Shown here: in pieces, positions 32,105-34,922 of the stretch
Layout of the letters: the number at the start of each line of letters is the position of its first letter
How positions within the stretch are numbered: position 1 is the first letter of the stretch
Assembly: GCA_016716885.1 (NCBI GenBank)
Contig: JADJUV010000116.1
Location: 1 to 34,922 of the forward strand
DNA: 34,922 bases
Direction of reading: 5' to 3'
Origin: Candidatus Trichofilum aggregatum
Lineage (GTDB): Bacteria; Chloroflexota; Anaerolineae; Promineifilales; Promineifilaceae
The notes under the pieces: model-generated
Told to the model about the DNA's origin: nothing
What the model saw: the letters and a program-made list of their open reading frames with translations, nothing else
Databases searched by the model: none
Position numbers and translations under genes: made by a program

Positions 32105-34516
32105 ATGCTGCCATCTAAGCTTGGTTCCCGCCCAAACAAAGGTCGAGGTCGCCGTTTTCAAACCTCATTGGTAGGTGGATTGATGTTATTCGTCACTTCA
32201 CTCCTTATTGTACTGCTAGCGATATGGCCCCAGGTGCAAGTTAAGGCTACCCCGATTAGTAATGAGGGTATTTTTCTGCCCCTTCTCTCCACCCCGGCCA
32301 ATGCGACTTCTTACCCCATTGTTTTTGTCTCGCGCCAGATACCGGATGAAGGCAGTATCTATTGGAGTACCCCCAATGGGATGCCCGGTGTGGGACCGTG
32401 GAGTCGGTTTCAGGTAGCGGCTCCTGGTAAACTGCTGGTCTTGGAGCCGAATGGCACCATTCGGGTGCTCATAGATGGGGCTAATCCTACCGCCGCTTCT
32501 AAACATCTCATTGATGTGAGTGCGCCTAATGTTTCTTATGATGGCACGAAGATCGCTTTTGCGGGTTTTCCCCAACAGGCCTATAGCCCTGGTGACGCGG
32601 AACCCCAGGGCAATCCGGGTGCCTGGCGCATCTATACTATCAATGCGGATGGCACGAATCTCCAGCAGGTGACAACCACTGATTTCACCTATGGCAGTCT
32701 AAACATGAGCCAGTTCGGCGCGGCCGCGGGCGCATTCTCCGGTTATGACGACATTGACCCCGCCTGGCTGCCTGATGGTCGCCTCGTTTTCTCCTCTACG
32801 CGTTGGCCCAGCATGTCCCAATACAGCGGTACTCGCGCCTCCAACCTTTACGTCGTCAATGCCAACGGCACAGGGATGCGCCGCATCACCGCCGAACGGA
32901 ATGGCGCGGATCGCCCCCTGGTAGACCCCCTCACAGGTAAAATCGTCTACTCCCGTTGGTGGCGTAACCACCGTTTTGCCACCAATGATATGTCCACCGT
33001 TACCGGTGGGGGTGGTTATCAAATCCACCTGGGGCTGACAATTGATAGAAGCAACCATGTCGGTGGTGGCGATAACCTGTGGCGTAACGCCTGGCATCCC
33101 GCCACGATTAACCCCGATGGTACCGGGTTGGCCCTGTGGTCTGGCGATTATGAGGGTCACGATTATTACGGGGGCGCTTTTACTGATAGCGGTGTGCTCA
33201 TTGGTAATTATTTTCCCATGGGCAATATGACTGAGGCCGCTGGTTTTGGCGGGTTGCGCCGTTATGAGCGTGGCGCAGGCGATTACGAAGGCATCATTGG
33301 TATCACCGATCTTTCTACCAATTATGCCAGTACAAACCCGGTGTCTTACGGTATTTACGTGGGCAACTACGCCGCCGAACCGGATGTGGCCGCTGATGGA
33401 ACCATTGTGTTTTCCTGGGCGCAGGGTATTACCCAGGATTATGGCCTTTACGTCATCCAGCCTGATGGCAGCGGCCGCACATTGTTGTATGACAACGCTG
33501 GCACCACGGAACTACAGGCACGTATTATTCGTCCGCGGCCGCAACCCCCCATTCTCACCGATACCGTCAGCCAAATACCACCCCTGCTTCCCCCGCCCGC
33601 TCAAGGGCCTTACAACACGGATGGCACCTTTGTCTTTGATGCCCGGAATGTCTACTTTAATGCCCCTGTAGATTGGCCCATCGTCAACGCCCCAGCGGTT
33701 GGCTCCGCCGCCGTCATTCGTTTTTTCCTGGATCACCAACGCACCAGCCCCGGCTCCTTTCCCAGCCTGGACTGGCCCATCTTATTAGGTGAACAGGCCA
33801 TCGACCCTGATGGGTCTGTGCTAGAGCCTAATGCCCCGGCCAACCTGCCCCTGTTTGAGCAAATCCGTTCCGCCAATGGCACCGTGCCCCGAACCTATGA
33901 CCCGTATGGCACGAACGGGGCGGCCCATGTAGCGGGTATGAACTTTGGCCGACCAGGCACGACCGCCACCTGCGTAGGGTGCCATGCCGGTCACACCATG
34001 ATCCCTGTACCCGCCGACCCCCAATGGACCAATCTGGCAACCGGGGCGACAGTGCGCGTTTCTTCAACCAACAACGCGCAATACAACAAAGGTGTCAACG
34101 ACCGGATGGTTATGCGGGGCGAAATTTGGCGCTATTGGATTGGGGCCAATGGTCAAACCCAAAATCAATGGGTGGAACTGGTCTTCCCGGTGCCTGTCAC
34201 CGTGCGCACGGTACGTCTTTACAACCCCCGCCAGGGCGATGAGGCTAATTCCACGTTGCAGGTAGGTGGTACACGAGTGCGGTTGTACAGTGATGCGAAT
34301 GCTACCCATCAAATAACTACCCAAACCAGTGGGGCGCTGTCTGTTTCCGGTACCAATGTGAACTTTAATGATGTAACCAACGTGCGGGTGGTGCGAGTAG
34401 AAATCACCAGCATGTCAGGGACGTTCTATGGGATGCAGGTGGTAAGTCTGGGTGAAATTGAGGTCATCGCCAGAGGCGAAGCCCTCACTCCGGCCACCTA
34501 CGAAAATGAAGAGTGA
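32105..34516 (+). CDS. Secreted beta-propeller protein with CxxCH haem motif and discoidin-like domain
   Basis: 803 residues. A basic N-terminus and one hydrophobic helix (about 25-42, LMLFVTSLLIVLLAIW) act as signal or anchor. Residues 60-480 hold TolB/PD40-type propeller repeats (IYTINADGTNLQQVT, LYVVNANGTGMRRIT, DVSYDGTKIAF-like strands, DIDPAWLPDGRLVFSS). Residues 530-640 form a module ending in TCVGCHAGH, a single CxxCH with Cys623, Cys626 and His627. Residues 640-790 look like an F5/8 type C (discoidin) sandwich (NLATGATVRVSS, WVELVFPVPVTVRTVRLYN). PD40 plus a CxxCH module resembles hydrazine synthase alpha-like proteins, but that similarity is structural recall and no such activity is implied. 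Good site AGGAGAAAG before ATG. Confidence 0.82.
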   Translation: MLPSKLGSRPNKGRGRRFQTSLVGGLMLFVTSLLIVLLAIWPQVQVKATPISNEGIFLPLLSTPANATSYPIVFVSRQIPDEGSIYWSTPNGMPGVGPWSRFQVAAPGKLLVLEPNGTIRVLIDGANPTAASKHLIDVSAPNVSYDGTKIAFAGFPQQAYSPGDAEPQGNPGAWRIYTINADGTNLQQVTTTDFTYGSLNMSQFGAAAGAFSGYDDIDPAWLPDGRLVFSSTRWPSMSQYSGTRASNLYVVNANGTGMRRITAERNGADRPLVDPLTGKIVYSRWWRNHRFATNDMSTVTGGGGYQIHLGLTIDRSNHVGGGDNLWRNAWHPATINPDGTGLALWSGDYEGHDYYGGAFTDSGVLIGNYFPMGNMTEAAGFGGLRRYERGAGDYEGIIGITDLSTNYASTNPVSYGIYVGNYAAEPDVAADGTIVFSWAQGITQDYGLYVIQPDGSGRTLLYDNAGTTELQARIIRPRPQPPILTDTVSQIPPLLPPPAQGPYNTDGTFVFDARNVYFNAPVDWPIVNAPAVGSAAVIRFFLDHQRTSPGSFPSLDWPILLGEQAIDPDGSVLEPNAPANLPLFEQIRSANGTVPRTYDPYGTNGAAHVAGMNFGRPGTTATCVGCHAGHTMIPVPADPQWTNLATGATVRVSSTNNAQYNKGVNDRMVMRGEIWRYWIGANGQTQNQWVELVFPVPVTVRTVRLYNPRQGDEANSTLQVGGTRVRLYSDANATHQITTQTSGALSVSGTNVNFNDVTNVRVVRVEITSMSGTFYGMQVVSLGEIEVIARGEALTPATYENEE

Positions 34517-34560
34517 TGTCTGGCTGATTAAACGCTGACCGCGGATAGCAAGTCAATGGA

Positions 34561-34592
34561 GCCTGGCAACCAATGTTGCCAGGCTCTTTTTG
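34561..34592 (+). terminator. Intrinsic terminator after the propeller protein
   Basis: GCCTGGCAAC-CAAT-GTTGCCAGGC, a perfect ten-base stem, followed by TCTTTTTG. It lies 45 bases after the stop codon at 34516. Confidence 0.92.
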
Positions 34593-34922
34593 TTATACTC
34601 ATCACGGTCATAAAGTGTCATTTCGTGTGGAGATTAGAGGCTAGAGACTGATGAGTCTTTACATCTTTTCCAAGACTTCGCTTGGAAAAAAAGGTGTACA
34701 CACGGATAGGAAGAACACGGATAAAAGCCAAAGCCATCCGTGTTTCTCCTATCCGTGTAGAAAAGATTTCCCAAGCCTGCCATTTTTCAAGAAGATCGAC
34801 AATTTTTGTCGATAGTGACGCCGTTAGTGCCTAGTCTCCAGTCTCTTGAAAAATGTCAGATCATGCCCGTTGCCGGTATAAAATAGGGCCAACCGGTTAT
34901 GACTATAGATTTTCAGATAATC
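34593..34922. other. Hairpin-rich intergenic end of the window
   Basis: Nested inverted repeats: TTTTCCAAG-ACTTCG-CTTGGAAAA at about 34668-34690, the ACACGGATAGG element at 34700-34758, and TCGACAA-TTT-TTGTCGA at about 34798-34814. AGAGACTG near 34642 is matched by CAGTCTCT near 34840, so the whole may fold as one large structure. No gene is seen. Confidence 0.55.
34700..34758. repeat. ACACGGATAGG palindromic intergenic element, copy 3
   Basis: ACACGGATAGGA and AACACGGAT on the left pair with ATCCGTGTT and TCCTATCCGTGT on the right. The pairing extends outward through GGAAA and TTTCC. Same architecture as 3700-3756. Confidence 0.8.

Overview
The window looks like a piece of a mid-GC bacterial chromosome, most likely a Chloroflexota (Anaerolineae-like) genome. 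That placement is inference. It rests on the style of the translational genes, single-membrane-type secreted proteins and lipoproteins, and the MacB-type exporter without a visible TolC partner. No 16S rRNA or other decisive marker is present.

Layout. Positions 1-8284 are accessory: a broken secreted wall protein (-), a redoxin with an in-frame TGA exactly at the first Cys of its CxxC site (a selenocysteine candidate), a zinc-ribbon FAD/NAD-type oxidoreductase followed by a small membrane protein, and a minus-strand lipoprotein / GAF-histidine kinase / NarL-type regulator operon. Positions 8285-13381 hold an RND/HlyD-type adaptor, a MacB-type ATPase and two tandem FtsX/MacB permeases. Positions 13559-15987 carry an XRE regulator with a disrupted partner, a GT4 glycosyltransferase and dCTP deaminase; an M50 protease and Maf converge at 17183-17186. 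Positions 17910-23589 (-) are the classic cluster tRNA-Thr, tRNA-Tyr, tRNA-Thr, tuf, rpmG, tRNA-Trp, secE, nusG, rplK, rplA, rplJ, rplL, with an L10-leader attenuator and a probable L1 binding hairpin. Positions 23949-31646 (+) are nusA, ylxR/rnpM, infB, rbfA, nrnA-like, truB and ribF. A large secreted beta-propeller protein with one CxxCH haem motif and a discoidin-like C-terminus closes the window.

Two genome-scale signals stand out. (1) The palindrome GCGGCCGC occurs about 55 times by hand count (about one expected), nearly always inside genes, about 35 of them in the larger form CGCGGCCGCG. This behaves like the cyanobacterial HIP1 element but with another sequence. (2) At least seven reading frames are broken by single-base slips, several in G or C runs, including conserved genes such as ribF and ylxR. 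This points to read or assembly errors rather than gene decay. The TGA in the redoxin is a different kind of event: the frame is intact on both sides and a SECIS-like hairpin follows.

Intergenic DNA is rich in hairpins: a dispersed ACACGGATAGG palindromic element (two full copies, one half copy), a degenerate 21-bp tandem repeat and several long inverted repeats.
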